Shown: piece by piece, positions 19,581 through 30,139 of the stretch
Position numbering within the stretch: the stretch's first letter is position 1
Layout of the letters: each line of letters starts with the position of its first letter
Made by a program: the position numbers and the translations under genes
Source of the DNA: Candidatus Uhrbacteria bacterium
Lineage (GTDB): Bacteria; Patescibacteriota; Patescibacteriia; JACQRZ01
Length of the DNA: 40,235 nt
Reading direction: 5' to 3'
Assembly: GCA_023246955.1 (NCBI GenBank)
Contig: JAHFHK010000005.1
Span: 1-40,235, forward strand
Notes under the pieces: model-generated
The model's input: only the letters and a program-made list of their open reading frames with translations
Told to the model about the DNA's origin: nothing
Databases searched by the model: none

Positions 19581-19689
19581 AACAGTCTCATGAGACGTAC
19601 TCTCTTGTATATCGCGTGAACGCTATCGCTAAAATCATTCTCTTGTTGTGCTATAATTCTTATATCTATCGTAACGGGACCTTTCAAAT

Positions 19690-21327
19690 ATGGACTCCGT
19701 TCTTGTCGAAAAACCAAAAGGCATCTTGTACCATTGTCTCTATTTTCTCTCCAAAAGAAATGGATTCCTTGGTCTTGGCTATATCGTTGCATCAGTAGGG
19801 GTTCTTGCGGTTATGGTGTCTGGCTATTGTACCCTTCTTGCCCTTGGCTTAGAGCCACAAGATGTTTTGCATCCACAGGGTATCTTTCATGAGGCGCGTA
19901 TTGTTTTGGCACAACAAACTGCAAAACTACAAAGAGTTACTTCAATGGGGTGCCGTGATACGGGGTGTATTGTGTATTCCGAAGATGGGAGGGCCTCATT
20001 CAATATACTCGCTCAGAGCGTCGAACCCTATACTAACGACGTGCTTTCTTTGAAAAAAAATAGTGAGGATCATCCTGTTGTTGCACTCTCTGATTCATCT
20101 CAGACTCATTATTCCCTCCTTGCTTCGTATACTCTTTTTCCTAAAATATTTACTACCAAAAAATCACTAGAATTTTCCGTGACCTATTCACTCAAGGATG
20201 TGCATGAGAATTTACGTAGCGATGCTCGCGTTGCTGTTTTTGATCCCAAAAGTTCCCAATATCATGATTTAGAAGATGCTCAGTGTGTACGTAATGGTAC
20301 TTTGGTTATGTGTTCGGGTAAGACCTCTACCATCTCTACTCTGGGTATTCTTGTTCCTTCCGATGCTGATGGTGATGGCGTTGCCGATACTGTCGATTCC
20401 TGCCCACTCATTCGCGGTAGTTCTCTCGAGAGGGGATGCCCTGACGTAAGGATTTCGCTCCGTTCCTCACTCTTTGCTCTTACTGATACTTTGGTTCAGG
20501 GGGATGAGACGCAGGTGGCGGGGGCCTCGGTTAAGGTTTTTGCTAAAAAAGATATTGAGCGTGGCAATTTTGGTCTTGATGCTCGCTCAGCAAAGACTCT
20601 TTTTGAACAGACAACCGTTGCTCCGCAGGATACCTGTAGCACCGATTATCGTGGTACTTGTGTTCTTTCGGTTACGGATCCTGACGAGTATCTTATTGTT
20701 GGGGCTTTGAATATGGGCGATATTGATGGAGATGGAGCCCCTGATGCGCTCTATGCATTAGAGGCTGTCTCGCGCAACGCATTCGTTGACGATAATCACA
20801 TTGGGTCTGCTCGTGACGGGTTTGCTTCTCTATCCTTTTTTTCTTTGAAGAGCAATGGAGAGAGTGGGGCGCGACGTCGAGATGATTTTGCTTCACACGA
20901 TACGACAGTTTTTGGCGATGCGTTGCATCTTATCTACCCTACCTTGCTCGATAGTCGCGTTACTGGGTATATGCTTCCTATAGCGGTATATGGGACCAAA
21001 GACAAAGAGGTTGTGTCCGCCTTCCTTCATTGTGATGATATGCCTGGGGTTCGTTGCACTCCTTCATCTCAGGTGGTGAATATGAGCGAAATTGCCGGGA
21101 AACGGTATTTATTTTTTCATATAACAAAGGACACCACTTCGGTGTTGAAAAATCCTACTGATGGTGCTCATATGGATCTGTCAGTGAGACGCGGAGACCA
21201 AGAGGCTACATTTCCGATTTATGCAGTTCCCTATGGTCATATTTCGGGCGAAGGTATTGTTGCCAAAGATACTAAGGGGGAGAATTTTCTTCTCAAAACC
21301 CTCAATATTGGCACAAAAGATCAGTGA
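19690..21327 (+). CDS. Membrane-anchored exported protein with thrombospondin type-3-like calcium-binding repeats
   Basis: N-terminal TM (YIVASVGVLAVMVSGYCTLLALGL), DADGDGVADTVDSCP and GDIDGDGAPDALY motifs. Confidence 0.7.
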   Translation: MDSVLVEKPKGILYHCLYFLSKRNGFLGLGYIVASVGVLAVMVSGYCTLLALGLEPQDVLHPQGIFHEARIVLAQQTAKLQRVTSMGCRDTGCIVYSEDGRASFNILAQSVEPYTNDVLSLKKNSEDHPVVALSDSSQTHYSLLASYTLFPKIFTTKKSLEFSVTYSLKDVHENLRSDARVAVFDPKSSQYHDLEDAQCVRNGTLVMCSGKTSTISTLGILVPSDADGDGVADTVDSCPLIRGSSLERGCPDVRISLRSSLFALTDTLVQGDETQVAGASVKVFAKKDIERGNFGLDARSAKTLFEQTTVAPQDTCSTDYRGTCVLSVTDPDEYLIVGALNMGDIDGDGAPDALYALEAVSRNAFVDDNHIGSARDGFASLSFFSLKSNGESGARRRDDFASHDTTVFGDALHLIYPTLLDSRVTGYMLPIAVYGTKDKEVVSAFLHCDDMPGVRCTPSSQVVNMSEIAGKRYLFFHITKDTTSVLKNPTDGAHMDLSVRRGDQEATFPIYAVPYGHISGEGIVAKDTKGENFLLKTLNIGTKDQ

Positions 21328-21362
21328 TCTTCCTCTTATAATTAGGGCAGTATACGGGGGGA

Positions 21363-21391
21363 TTGACTTTTTCTTAAGAAATGGGTATAGT
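21363..21391 (+). promoter_or_regulatory. Sigma70-like promoter of suf cluster
   Basis: TTGACT - 17 nt - TATAGT; predicted TSS about 8 nt before sufC ATG. Confidence 0.65.
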
Positions 21392-21405
21392 GAGCCCATA
21401 CTTTT

Positions 21406-22185
21406 ATGGATACCAAAACATCGATTCTTTCCGTCAAAAACCTTTCTATTTCGATACAAAATACTCCCGTAGTGAGTGGGGTATCTTTTGACGTTCACGA
21501 GGGCGAGCTTTTTGTGATTATGGGCGCTAATGGTTCAGGAAAAAGTTCGCTCCTCCAGGCTATTATGGGAAACCCTCTCTATCAAGTCACGGGAGGGTCT
21601 GCACATATGGGTGATGTGGATCTTCTTGCGCTCACTCCTGAGAAACGCTCTTTGGCGGGTATTTTTCTGGCGTTTCAGTATCCTCCTGCGATGAGCGGGA
21701 TTCCTTTTGGGAACTTTATTCGTCTTGCGGCGAATGAACAGCAGACACAAATAGGAGGTAGTCCGTTTGCCCCGAAGGCGTTCTTTCCTATTGTCCAGAA
21801 TGCTCTCAAGCGAGTAGAGCTCGACACTACTTTTATTGCTCGTTCGCTTCATGAAGGTTCATCGGGGGGAGAAAAGAAACGTCTCGAGGTCGCACAGATG
21901 AGTATCTTGCAGCCTCGGATTGCTCTTCTTGATGAGATAGACTCGGGCGTAGATGTAGACGGGCTTCGTTCTCTTACAGAAGAAATTGCTCGTCTTCAGA
22001 AAGAAAATGGTATGACGGTTATTCTCGTTACTCACAATACACGAATGTTTCAGTATCTTACTCCTGATCGCATTGCGATTATGTCAAAAGGTACCCTGGT
22101 GAAGATTGGCGATGCGAGTCTTGCGAAACGTATTGAGCAAGATGGCTACGAAGGATTCTTAGGGGAGCCTAGTAACGTTCAATAA
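21406..22185 (+). CDS. sufC: Fe-S cluster assembly ATPase SufC
   Basis: Walker A GANGSGKSSL, EGSSGGEKKRLEVAQM signature, ALLDEIDSGVDVDGL. Confidence 0.95.
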   Translation: MDTKTSILSVKNLSISIQNTPVVSGVSFDVHEGELFVIMGANGSGKSSLLQAIMGNPLYQVTGGSAHMGDVDLLALTPEKRSLAGIFLAFQYPPAMSGIPFGNFIRLAANEQQTQIGGSPFAPKAFFPIVQNALKRVELDTTFIARSLHEGSSGGEKKRLEVAQMSILQPRIALLDEIDSGVDVDGLRSLTEEIARLQKENGMTVILVTHNTRMFQYLTPDRIAIMSKGTLVKIGDASLAKRIEQDGYEGFLGEPSNVQ

Positions 22186-22187
22186 TC

Positions 22188-23603
22188 ATGTCACAGGGAA
22201 GTATCAAAAAAACCGTCGTGAATGCTGTGGGTGACTATAAATTTGGTTTCCATTCTTCGGTTGACTCTGTGTATACGAGTCCCAAGGGACTTTCTCGCGA
22301 AGTGATTGCCGAGATTTCTGAACGAAAGAATGAACCGGCATGGATGCGTGAGTTTCGTCTTCGGGCATTTGATATTTTTCTCGAGAAGCCAATGCCGGAA
22401 TGGGGTGCGGATCTTTCTGGCATCGATTTCAATAATATTCATTATTACGTTCAACCCCAGGATAGTGCAAAGACGCGCTGGGAGGACGTACCTACCGGTA
22501 TCAAAGATACCTTTGAGCGACTAGGTATCCCTGAAGCGGAGAGGAAATTCCTTTCTGGCGCTGGCGCACAATTTGAATCAGAGGTTATTTATCACTCACT
22601 CCATGAATCTCTTTCAAAGAAGGGGGTTATCTTTGATTCGACCGATAACGCTCTTCGTTTGTATCCTGAGATTTTTCAAAAATATTTTGGCAAGGTCATT
22701 CCTCCTACGGATAATAAGTTTGCTGCCTTGAATTCTGCGGTGTGGTCGGGAGGATCATTTGTGTATGTTCCCAAGGGTGTACATATCGAGCTTCCTCTCC
22801 AAGCATATTTTCGCATTAATGCTGAGAACATGGGGCAATTTGAGCGTACGCTAATCATTGCCGATGAAGGGAGTAGTGTTCATTATATCGAAGGATGTAC
22901 CGCTCCTACCTATTCCTCCGACTCACTTCACTCAGCAGTTGTTGAGGTCATTGCCCTTCCTGGTTCACGTGTCCAATATTCAACAATACAGAACTGGTCC
23001 ACTAACGTATACAATCTGGTTACAAAGCGTGCGGTTGCCTATGAGAATGCGCATATGTTGTGGCTCGATTGCAATATTGGTTCAAAGGTAACCATGAAAT
23101 ATCCTGCAGTGTTTTTGCGAGGTGAGGGAGCAAAAGCAGAGATCCATTCCTTTGCATTTTCCGGAAAAGGACAGCATCAGGATGCGGGAGCGAAAGTTAT
23201 TCATCTCGCACCCAACACCTCTTCTACTATCCATGCTCGTTCTATCAGTAAGGATGGAGGGCGTGCAACGTATCGTGGTCTCGTGAAAGTTCCTAATGGA
23301 ATCAAGAATACATCTTCTCGTGTTGTATGTGATGCGTTGATTATGGACTCCGCATCTCGTTCGGATACCTATCCGACTATGGATATCAAAGATGATACTG
23401 CGAGCATTGCTCATGAGGCGAGCGTTACTCGTATTGATGAGGCGACGCTTTTTTATCTTCGCTCTCGTGGGTTCGATAGCGCTACGGCTGCCGCTATGCT
23501 CGTCAACGGATTCGCTACTCCTATCGTAAAGCAGCTTCCTATGGAGTATGCCGTTGAGATGAATCGTCTTATTGCTATTGAAATGGAAGGTTTTTCTCAG
23601 TAA
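22188..23603 (+). CDS. sufB: Fe-S cluster assembly protein SufB
   Basis: SVYTSPKGLSREVI, WSGGSFVYVPKGVHIELPLQAYFRIN, YIEGCTAP, typical SufB C-terminus. Confidence 0.95.
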   Translation: MSQGSIKKTVVNAVGDYKFGFHSSVDSVYTSPKGLSREVIAEISERKNEPAWMREFRLRAFDIFLEKPMPEWGADLSGIDFNNIHYYVQPQDSAKTRWEDVPTGIKDTFERLGIPEAERKFLSGAGAQFESEVIYHSLHESLSKKGVIFDSTDNALRLYPEIFQKYFGKVIPPTDNKFAALNSAVWSGGSFVYVPKGVHIELPLQAYFRINAENMGQFERTLIIADEGSSVHYIEGCTAPTYSSDSLHSAVVEVIALPGSRVQYSTIQNWSTNVYNLVTKRAVAYENAHMLWLDCNIGSKVTMKYPAVFLRGEGAKAEIHSFAFSGKGQHQDAGAKVIHLAPNTSSTIHARSISKDGGRATYRGLVKVPNGIKNTSSRVVCDALIMDSASRSDTYPTMDIKDDTASIAHEASVTRIDEATLFYLRSRGFDSATAAAMLVNGFATPIVKQLPMEYAVEMNRLIAIEMEGFSQ

Positions 23604-23607
23604 TACT

Positions 23608-24264
23608 ATGATCCACCCTACTCCCGCAACTACTCTCCCTGAAATTATCACTATCCTCGCAGGGGAAACACGATGGTATTTTGTCCATGAGGTTGCCCGT
23701 CACTCCTTTATCCTTGAAAAGGACGCTACGTTGTATTGTGTTGTTCTTGCCCATATTTCTGATGAGCGAGCGTGGGACCTTTCTCTGTCTCTCGAGGGTG
23801 CTGGATCGCGGGCGTACATATTTGGTGCGGTCATCATGGAAGAAGGGGCCCGTCTCGATGCACAATGTAGTGTGCAGCATAGTGCGCCCGATACTGAGTC
23901 TCACGTATCGTTGCGTTCAGCATTATTTGCCGATGCTGTGCTGACCTGTCGGGGTATTATCGGATCGAAAAAAGGTGCTCGTGGGGGCAAGGGAGCTTTT
24001 CATCACAAGAGTATTATTTTAGGTGAATCGGCTCAGGTAAAGACTATTCCTTCTTTGGAGATATGTTCTGATGAAATGTCGGCACATCATTCTGCGACGA
24101 TAGACCTTCTTTCTCCGGAGCAATTGTGGTATGCACAGAGTCGTGGTATTTCTTTATCTGACGTTCATCGCCTCTATTATTCCGGATTCTTGGCTCATGA
24201 TGCACAGGGTATTCCTCATCCAGAGATAGCGGAAAATATGAGAAGCTATTTTTCTTTGCAATAG
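23608..24264 (+). CDS. sufD: SufD-like Fe-S assembly protein (short)
   Basis: Position between sufB and sufS; FHHKSIILGESAQVKTIPSLEICSDEMSAHHSATI...WYAQSRGIS motif of SufB/D family. Confidence 0.85.
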   Translation: MIHPTPATTLPEIITILAGETRWYFVHEVARHSFILEKDATLYCVVLAHISDERAWDLSLSLEGAGSRAYIFGAVIMEEGARLDAQCSVQHSAPDTESHVSLRSALFADAVLTCRGIIGSKKGARGGKGAFHHKSIILGESAQVKTIPSLEICSDEMSAHHSATIDLLSPEQLWYAQSRGISLSDVHRLYYSGFLAHDAQGIPHPEIAENMRSYFSLQ

Positions 24265-24265
24265 T

Positions 24266-25489
24266 ATGTTTGATGTTTCAAAAATACGAGCACAATTTCC
24301 TATACTTTCTCGAGAGATCAACAGGCATCCGTTGGTGTATCTTGATAATGCTTCAACAACACAAAAACCTCAATCGGTTATTGATGCAATGAATGATTTT
24401 TATACCACCCATAATGCCAATATTCATCGTGGGATTTATACTCTTTCCGAAGAGGCAACCGAGATGTACGAAGGTTCTCGGCATGCGGTTGCGGAGTGGA
24501 TTGGCGCCCGTTCGGAGGAAATAGTTTTTACTAAGAACGCAACCGAGGCGATCAATCTTTTTGTTCAGTCTTGGGGGGATACTCACGTCGGTCCTGGAGA
24601 TGAGGTTCTTGTCACTGAACTTGAACATCACGCTAATCTTGTGCCGTGGCAGGAGCTTTGTCGTAGAAAGAGTGCACATTTGAAAGTCGTACCGATTCGG
24701 GAAGATGGTACGATATCGTGCAAAGACGTTGAGGTGTTCCTTACTCCTCGCGTCAAAGTCCTTGCAATTACCGGTATGTCGAATGTGCTCGGTACGATAA
24801 CGCCCCTTAAGGAAATTATCGCATCTGCCCATCGTAATGGGACCGTGGTGATTGTTGATGGTGCTCAACTTTTGGCACATACTGCAGTGTCTGTCGTAAG
24901 TCTGGATTGCGATGCGCTTGTTTTTTCTTTTCATAAGCTTTTTGGACCTACTGGGGTAGGAGTGTTGTATGCAAAAAAGGAGATTCTTGCCGCTATGCCC
25001 CCTGTTGTATACGGAGGAGACATGATTGAGGTAGTCGAGCAGTACCGTGCTCACTATCGAGAGGCGCCTTGGCGTTTTGAAGCAGGAACTCCTAATATTT
25101 CTGGGGTTGCAGGAGTGATCCCGGCTATTGAATTTATCAAGAAGATTTCTCGTGATGGGTCTCATGAGTATTGTTCTTCCCTCTCTGCATATGCGCGCGC
25201 TGCACTTGAATCCATTGATGGGGTCAAGATCTTTGGCCCGCTCGATGCATCATTATCTGGGCCTATTATTTCTTTTTCCTTTGCTGGTATCCATCCCCAT
25301 GACATTGCTACTATTTTTGACGCTGAGGGGATAGCCGTTCGGTCCGGGGCGCACTGCGCACACCCCCTTATGAGGAAATTGGGGGTTCTGGCGACTACCC
25401 GCATCAGTTTGCAATGTTATAATACGCGCGAAGAGATTGATCGAGTATGTTCTGCGCTTGAGAAGGCACGTGTTCTTTTGGCGAAATAG
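24266..25489 (+). CDS. sufS: Cysteine desulfurase SufS
   Basis: YLDNASTTQKP, ELEHHANLVPWQ, SFHKLFGPTGVGVLYAKK (PLP Lys), RSGAHCAHPLM. Confidence 0.95.
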   Translation: MFDVSKIRAQFPILSREINRHPLVYLDNASTTQKPQSVIDAMNDFYTTHNANIHRGIYTLSEEATEMYEGSRHAVAEWIGARSEEIVFTKNATEAINLFVQSWGDTHVGPGDEVLVTELEHHANLVPWQELCRRKSAHLKVVPIREDGTISCKDVEVFLTPRVKVLAITGMSNVLGTITPLKEIIASAHRNGTVVIVDGAQLLAHTAVSVVSLDCDALVFSFHKLFGPTGVGVLYAKKEILAAMPPVVYGGDMIEVVEQYRAHYREAPWRFEAGTPNISGVAGVIPAIEFIKKISRDGSHEYCSSLSAYARAALESIDGVKIFGPLDASLSGPIISFSFAGIHPHDIATIFDAEGIAVRSGAHCAHPLMRKLGVLATTRISLQCYNTREEIDRVCSALEKARVLLAK

Positions 25490-25493
25490 GGAT

Positions 25494-25853
25494 ATGGATG
25501 TATTTTCTGAAGAAATTCTTTATCATTATAAGCATCCGCAGTGTTCTGCGCCCCTCATTTCCCCTACATATGAGGCTACAGGGGAGAATGTTTCTTGCGG
25601 GGATATGGTTTCGGTAACTCTTTCTTGTGATCATGATACGGTCCATGATGTGGGTATCGTAGTGTCTGGCTGTGCTATTAGCACCGCATTTGGCTCCTTG
25701 GTTGCTCTTGCGGTGAAGGGAAGAACGAGGGAAGAGGTCTTATCCTGGGATGATGCCCATATCCTTTCTCTGGTAGATGGGGAGGTATCACCTGCTCGAA
25801 AAAACTGTGCCTTTTTGGCGTTTCGTGCCTTAAGAAAAGCATTATTGAAATAA
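25494..25853 (+). CDS. sufU: SufU/NifU-like Fe-S scaffold or sulfur-transfer protein
   Basis: YKHPQC, NVSCGDMV, VSGCAISTAFGSL, RKNCAFLAF: three conserved Cys positions. Confidence 0.85.
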   Translation: MDVFSEEILYHYKHPQCSAPLISPTYEATGENVSCGDMVSVTLSCDHDTVHDVGIVVSGCAISTAFGSLVALAVKGRTREEVLSWDDAHILSLVDGEVSPARKNCAFLAFRALRKALLK

Positions 25854-25857
25854 TTAT

Positions 25858-26214
25858 ATGGATATGAAGAGTTCGCTCACAAGAAAGGATGGTCCTGTCA
25901 TTCGTGTTCCAAAGGAACAGCGCACTAGCGATCTTTGGGAGCGCCTGAATTATGTACTCGATCCCGAGATGGGGGTTGGTGTCGTTGATTTGGGCCTTAT
26001 TTACAATATAGACGTTGAAGAAGGGATTGCGACCGTGGACATGACCTTTACGAGTATGGGCTGTCCCGCGGGGCCCGAGATCGTTGAGGACATAGAGAAG
26101 ACCATCAAGGAGCATCCTGGAATTAAGGAAGTTGTTATCAACATCGTATGGGAGCCAGTATGGGGTCCTGATTTTGTTGATGAAGAGGTGCGGATGATGC
26201 TTTGGGGCCAATAG
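25858..26214 (+). CDS. MIP18/DUF59 family metal-sulfur cluster assembly factor (SufT/PaaD-like)
   Basis: LDPEMGVGVVDLGLIYNIDV, TFTSMGCPAGPEI, VWEPVWGPDFV. Confidence 0.9.
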   Translation: MDMKSSLTRKDGPVIRVPKEQRTSDLWERLNYVLDPEMGVGVVDLGLIYNIDVEEGIATVDMTFTSMGCPAGPEIVEDIEKTIKEHPGIKEVVINIVWEPVWGPDFVDEEVRMMLWGQ

Positions 26215-26276
26215 TACGCTATACTCCTTTCCATAGAGACCCCCGCAAAATCGCCCTTTTTTGCTTCATGGGCACC

Positions 26277-26352
26277 CGTTGAATCCACTCAACGTATTAT
26301 CCATACGCTTCCTAGATTCAACAGCCCGTTCAACAAAAATTCATCGATTTTT
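26277..26352 (+). promoter_or_regulatory. Structured non-coding segment upstream of bcp with competing hairpins
   Basis: CGTTGA-atccac-TCAACG hairpin; alternative GTTGAATC (26278)/GATTCAAC (26315) pairing; AAAAAT-tcatcg-ATTTTT hairpin at 26335-26352. Confidence 0.4.
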
Positions 26353-26388
26353 CAGAGGTCTTTGCCTTGATTCATAATTTTGTTTTTT

Positions 26389-26856
26389 ATGCTTACTATA
26401 GGAGCAAAGGCACCCTTCTTTTCCCTTCAAGGGCTTCTTGAGGGGAAAGAAGGGAGCTATTCGTTAAAAGATTTTCTTGGGAAGTGGGTGATTCTTTATT
26501 TTTACCCTAAGGACGATACGCCGGGGTGCACCCAGGAGGCTTGTGATTTTCGTGACAGCATGACCGCTCTCTCTGAGAAGAATGCGGTCGTACTCGGTGT
26601 AAGTAAAGACCCTATTATCTCGCATACAAAATTTATACAGAAGTTTGGTCTTCCCTTTGCTCTCCTCTCTGATCCTGATACAAAAGTATGTGAACAGTAT
26701 GGTGCATGGAAGGAAAAATCTATGTATGGGAAAACTTTTTTAGGGATTTCGCGTACTACCGTACTCATAGATCCTTCTGGCAATATCTCAAAGATATGGG
26801 AAAAAGTAAAAGTGTCTGGGCATATACAAGAAGTTATCGATAGCATTCCTGTCTAA
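26389..26856 (+). CDS. bcp: Thioredoxin-dependent peroxiredoxin, Bcp/PrxQ type
   Basis: YFYPKDDTPGCTQEACDFRD peroxidatic Cys motif; start at ATG 26389. Confidence 0.93.
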   Translation: MLTIGAKAPFFSLQGLLEGKEGSYSLKDFLGKWVILYFYPKDDTPGCTQEACDFRDSMTALSEKNAVVLGVSKDPIISHTKFIQKFGLPFALLSDPDTKVCEQYGAWKEKSMYGKTFLGISRTTVLIDPSGNISKIWEKVKVSGHIQEVIDSIPV

Positions 26857-26907
26857 GTATTTTTTACCTGGTTGTAGCTCTTTATTTTTGTTTTTATCCT
26901 GTTGTAT

Positions 26908-28710
26908 ATGGAGCACGATATCCGTGAAACAATTAAGGAGCGCCTTGATATTGTCGAGATCGTGAAAGAAACAGTTCCATTGCGTCAGGCGGGAGCCAAT
27001 TTTAAGGGACAGTGCCCCTTTCATCAGGAGAAATCTCCTTCGTTTATGGTGAGTCCTGCAAAGCAGATTTGGCATTGTTTTGGCTGTAGCCAAGGGGGAG
27101 ATGTCTTTGGTTTTGTGATGCGTCGAGATGGTCTCGAATTCCCTGAAGCGCTGCGCATCTTGGCCGAGAGGGCAGGGGTAGAGGTTGAAAAAGTGAATCC
27201 TCGGTTTGCTTCTCAAAAAAATACGATGCTCGATATTGTTGAGCAGACTACCGACTTTTTTCATCAGACATTTTTGAAGAATTCTGCAGCAGCAATTGCT
27301 CGTGATTATGCTGTGCAGCGAGGCATTACGTCTGACACTATTGAAGAGTTTCGTATTGGGTATTCGCTGCCCGATTTTGAGGCACTTCATCGTCACTTAC
27401 TGGGCAAGGGGTTTGGCGCGAATGATCTTGCACTTGCGGGAGTGAGTATAAAAAAGAAAGATAGATTTGGTTATTTTGATCGGTTTCGGGGGAGACTTAT
27501 GTTCCCTATCTCGAACCTTCATGGTCAGGTTGTTGGTTTTGGTGGACGCATTCTTGAACACAATGATGATGCAGCAAAATATATGAACTCTCCGCAGACG
27601 TCTTTGTATGATAAGTCACGGATTGTGTTCGGACTTGACAAGGCGAAGAACGAAATTCGGCTCAAAGGATCAGTAGTGCTTGTTGAGGGGTATATGGACT
27701 TTCTTGCCTCATATCAGGCAGGCATCAAAAATGTCGTTGCTTCATCGGGGACGGCGTTAACCGCGGAACAGGTTCGGCTCCTAAAGCGCTTTACTGATAC
27801 GGCTATTTTTTCATTTGATTCTGATAGTGCGGGGATCCAGGCAACCGAACGAGGAGTCACGACAGCACTTCGGGAAGGCCTGCAAGTAAAAGTTCTCCGT
27901 CTTCCCCGCAGCATTGATGGAGCACCTCTTTTTAAGGATCCTGATGAATGCATCCGAAAGGACGTGACGGCTTGGGTGGCGGCAATTGAGGGTGCACAGC
28001 CTTTTTTTGCCTATTTTGCTGATATTCTCTTTCCCGCTGTTTTTAGTGCAGATCCTGCCGAGAAGAAGAAGGCAGCACGGAAGTTCCTGGAGGTTCTTGC
28101 GCTTTTGCCCGATCCGCTCGAGCACGACCACTGGATTACTCAGTGTGCTACTCGTCTTGGATTTAGCGAGAGTATCCTCTGGGAAGAGTTTTCTCGTATT
28201 CGTTCCAAAGAAAAACCTCCCACCCCCTCTCTCGTGGCACCTCCTGCCCTCCCTGTGTCGAATAAGCCTGTTGCCGTCGATAATTATGGCGAACGTCATC
28301 TGGTCGCTCTTCTTATTGCCTATCCAGGCGTTATGGAGGGTATGCAGGGGATGCCGGCGGGGATCTTTACGAAGGATTCTCTGTGGCAGCTTTACAGTAC
28401 TCTTGAGAAGACGTATACTACCATTGATATGTCGCAGGGCGACGATGTTTTGCGTGTTATTCCGATGGAATTGCATGATATCGTACACCTTTTGCGCCTC
28501 TTTTTTTCAAAAGAATACGGAGAGATTGACGAATCCGAAGCGAGGACGACCGCCCACGCGTTGGCGCGGCACCTCATGAATACCTATATACGGAGCAGGC
28601 GATCGTTTCTCCAGCAGAAAATGCGTGAAGCGGAAAGCAAAGGCGATAGCGCTGGCGTTGTTTCTTTTACGCAAGAATTTTTGGAACTGAATAACCTCTC
28701 CCTCCCATGA
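26908..28710 (+). CDS. dnaG: DNA primase
   Basis: Zinc-finger [51 protein letters not shown]. Confidence 0.96.
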   Translation: MEHDIRETIKERLDIVEIVKETVPLRQAGANFKGQCPFHQEKSPSFMVSPAKQIWHCFGCSQGGDVFGFVMRRDGLEFPEALRILAERAGVEVEKVNPRFASQKNTMLDIVEQTTDFFHQTFLKNSAAAIARDYAVQRGITSDTIEEFRIGYSLPDFEALHRHLLGKGFGANDLALAGVSIKKKDRFGYFDRFRGRLMFPISNLHGQVVGFGGRILEHNDDAAKYMNSPQTSLYDKSRIVFGLDKAKNEIRLKGSVVLVEGYMDFLASYQAGIKNVVASSGTALTAEQVRLLKRFTDTAIFSFDSDSAGIQATERGVTTALREGLQVKVLRLPRSIDGAPLFKDPDECIRKDVTAWVAAIEGAQPFFAYFADILFPAVFSADPAEKKKAARKFLEVLALLPDPLEHDHWITQCATRLGFSESILWEEFSRIRSKEKPPTPSLVAPPALPVSNKPVAVDNYGERHLVALLIAYPGVMEGMQGMPAGIFTKDSLWQLYSTLEKTYTTIDMSQGDDVLRVIPMELHDIVHLLRLFFSKEYGEIDESEARTTAHALARHLMNTYIRSRRSFLQQKMREAESKGDSAGVVSFTQEFLELNNLSLP

Positions 28711-30071
28711 AAAAAGTCGTCCCCAAGAAGAAGGCCCCTGCCCCTTCTCATCAGGTGAAGAAGCCTGCACCTCATGCCAAAAAAGCCCCTTCGAAGCCTA
28801 TCCCCAAAACTTCTTCGAGGCCATTGCCGAAGAAGTATCCCTCGGGGTCAAAGGGATCCAGAAAGACGTTTCATTACCCCCCTTCTTCTTCCTCGAAGAA
28901 ATCTGCGAGTATTCCTATGGTTGCCGTCGAACAGACGAAGCCTATTTTTCCTACTCAAGAAAAACTTGCCGTTATATTACAAAAAGGGCGTTCACGGGGT
29001 TTTTTGACGGAAGAAGAGATTTTGCTCTATTTTCCTGACGTGGAAGTGTTCCTCGAACAATACGAGGACTATCTTGATATCCTTGATGGGCATAGTGTGC
29101 AAATTGTTGAGCGTCCTCCGTCGCTTCTCGGCAACATTTCTCTCAAATCTACCGCTCAACAGAATCTCGCTCCTCAGCCAAAGAAGAAAGCTTCAAAGGC
29201 GGTAGCGCCTAAGCTCATGGCGAGTACGATCGATCTTTCTGATATTTCTACCGATTCTATCCAGATGTATCTTCGAGAAATCGGTAAAGTGCCCCTTCTT
29301 ACGACGGAAGAGGAAATTTCTCTTGCAAAACGAAAGGATCGAGGAGATAAGGAGGCTGAATATCGTATTATTGAAGCAAACTTGCGTCTCGTGGTATCGA
29401 TTGCGAAGAAGTTTGTGGACAAGAGTCTTTCGCTTCTTGATTTAATCCAGGAGGGAAATATCGGGCTTTTCCGTGCGGTTGAGAAGTTCGACTATCGTAA
29501 GGGGTATAAGTTCTCTACCTATGCAACGTGGTGGATTCGTCAGGCAATTACTCGTGCCCTGGCTGATCAATCACGTACCATTCGTATTCCGGTACACATG
29601 GTGGAGACGATCAATAAGTTTCAGCAGATCCAGCGCCAGCTCATTCAAGACCTGGGACGTGAACCGTTGCCGGAAGAAGTCGCTGCTGAAATGGGTGAGA
29701 CAGTGGAGAAGGTGCGTCATATTATCAAAATCAACCAGGATACTATATCCATCGATACCTCTGTGGGCGATGATGATGAAAACAGTACGCTCGAGGACTT
29801 TATCGAAGATGTTCGTACGGTTACTCCTGATAGGGCGGCCGCGTTACAGCTTCTGAAAGAGCGTATGCATGCCATCATCAATACCCTCCATCCTCGTGAG
29901 CAGAAGATCCTTGAGATGCGTTTTGGACTTCTTGATGGTGTTTCTCACACTCTCGAAGAGGTGGGGGAGGAATTCGGGGTTACCCGTGAACGTATTCGTC
30001 AGATTGAAGCAAAAGCCCTCGAAAAAATCGAAAAAATCGTCGGTGTCGAGCGGTTGCGAGATTACGTATAG
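28707..30071 (+). CDS. rpoD: RNA polymerase primary sigma factor
   Basis: [41 protein letters not shown]-terminal [26 protein letters not shown]; 4-bp overlap with dnaG. Confidence 0.97.
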   Translation: MKKVVPKKKAPAPSHQVKKPAPHAKKAPSKPIPKTSSRPLPKKYPSGSKGSRKTFHYPPSSSSKKSASIPMVAVEQTKPIFPTQEKLAVILQKGRSRGFLTEEEILLYFPDVEVFLEQYEDYLDILDGHSVQIVERPPSLLGNISLKSTAQQNLAPQPKKKASKAVAPKLMASTIDLSDISTDSIQMYLREIGKVPLLTTEEEISLAKRKDRGDKEAEYRIIEANLRLVVSIAKKFVDKSLSLLDLIQEGNIGLFRAVEKFDYRKGYKFSTYATWWIRQAITRALADQSRTIRIPVHMVETINKFQQIQRQLIQDLGREPLPEEVAAEMGETVEKVRHIIKINQDTISIDTSVGDDDENSTLEDFIEDVRTVTPDRAAALQLLKERMHAIINTLHPREQKILEMRFGLLDGVSHTLEEVGEEFGVTRERIRQIEAKALEKIEKIVGVERLRDYV

Positions 30072-30101
30072 GGCGCGGGATATCCCTCTTGCAAATCATA
30101 G

Positions 30102-30134
30102 AGAACGTGCTACCATGGGTAGTGCGTTCTTTTG
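30102..30134 (+). terminator. Rho-independent terminator after rpoD
   Basis: agaacgtgctacc-atg-ggtagtgcgttct followed by ttttgtt (13-bp stem with 2 wobbles). Confidence 0.75.
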
Positions 30135-30139
30135 TTATA

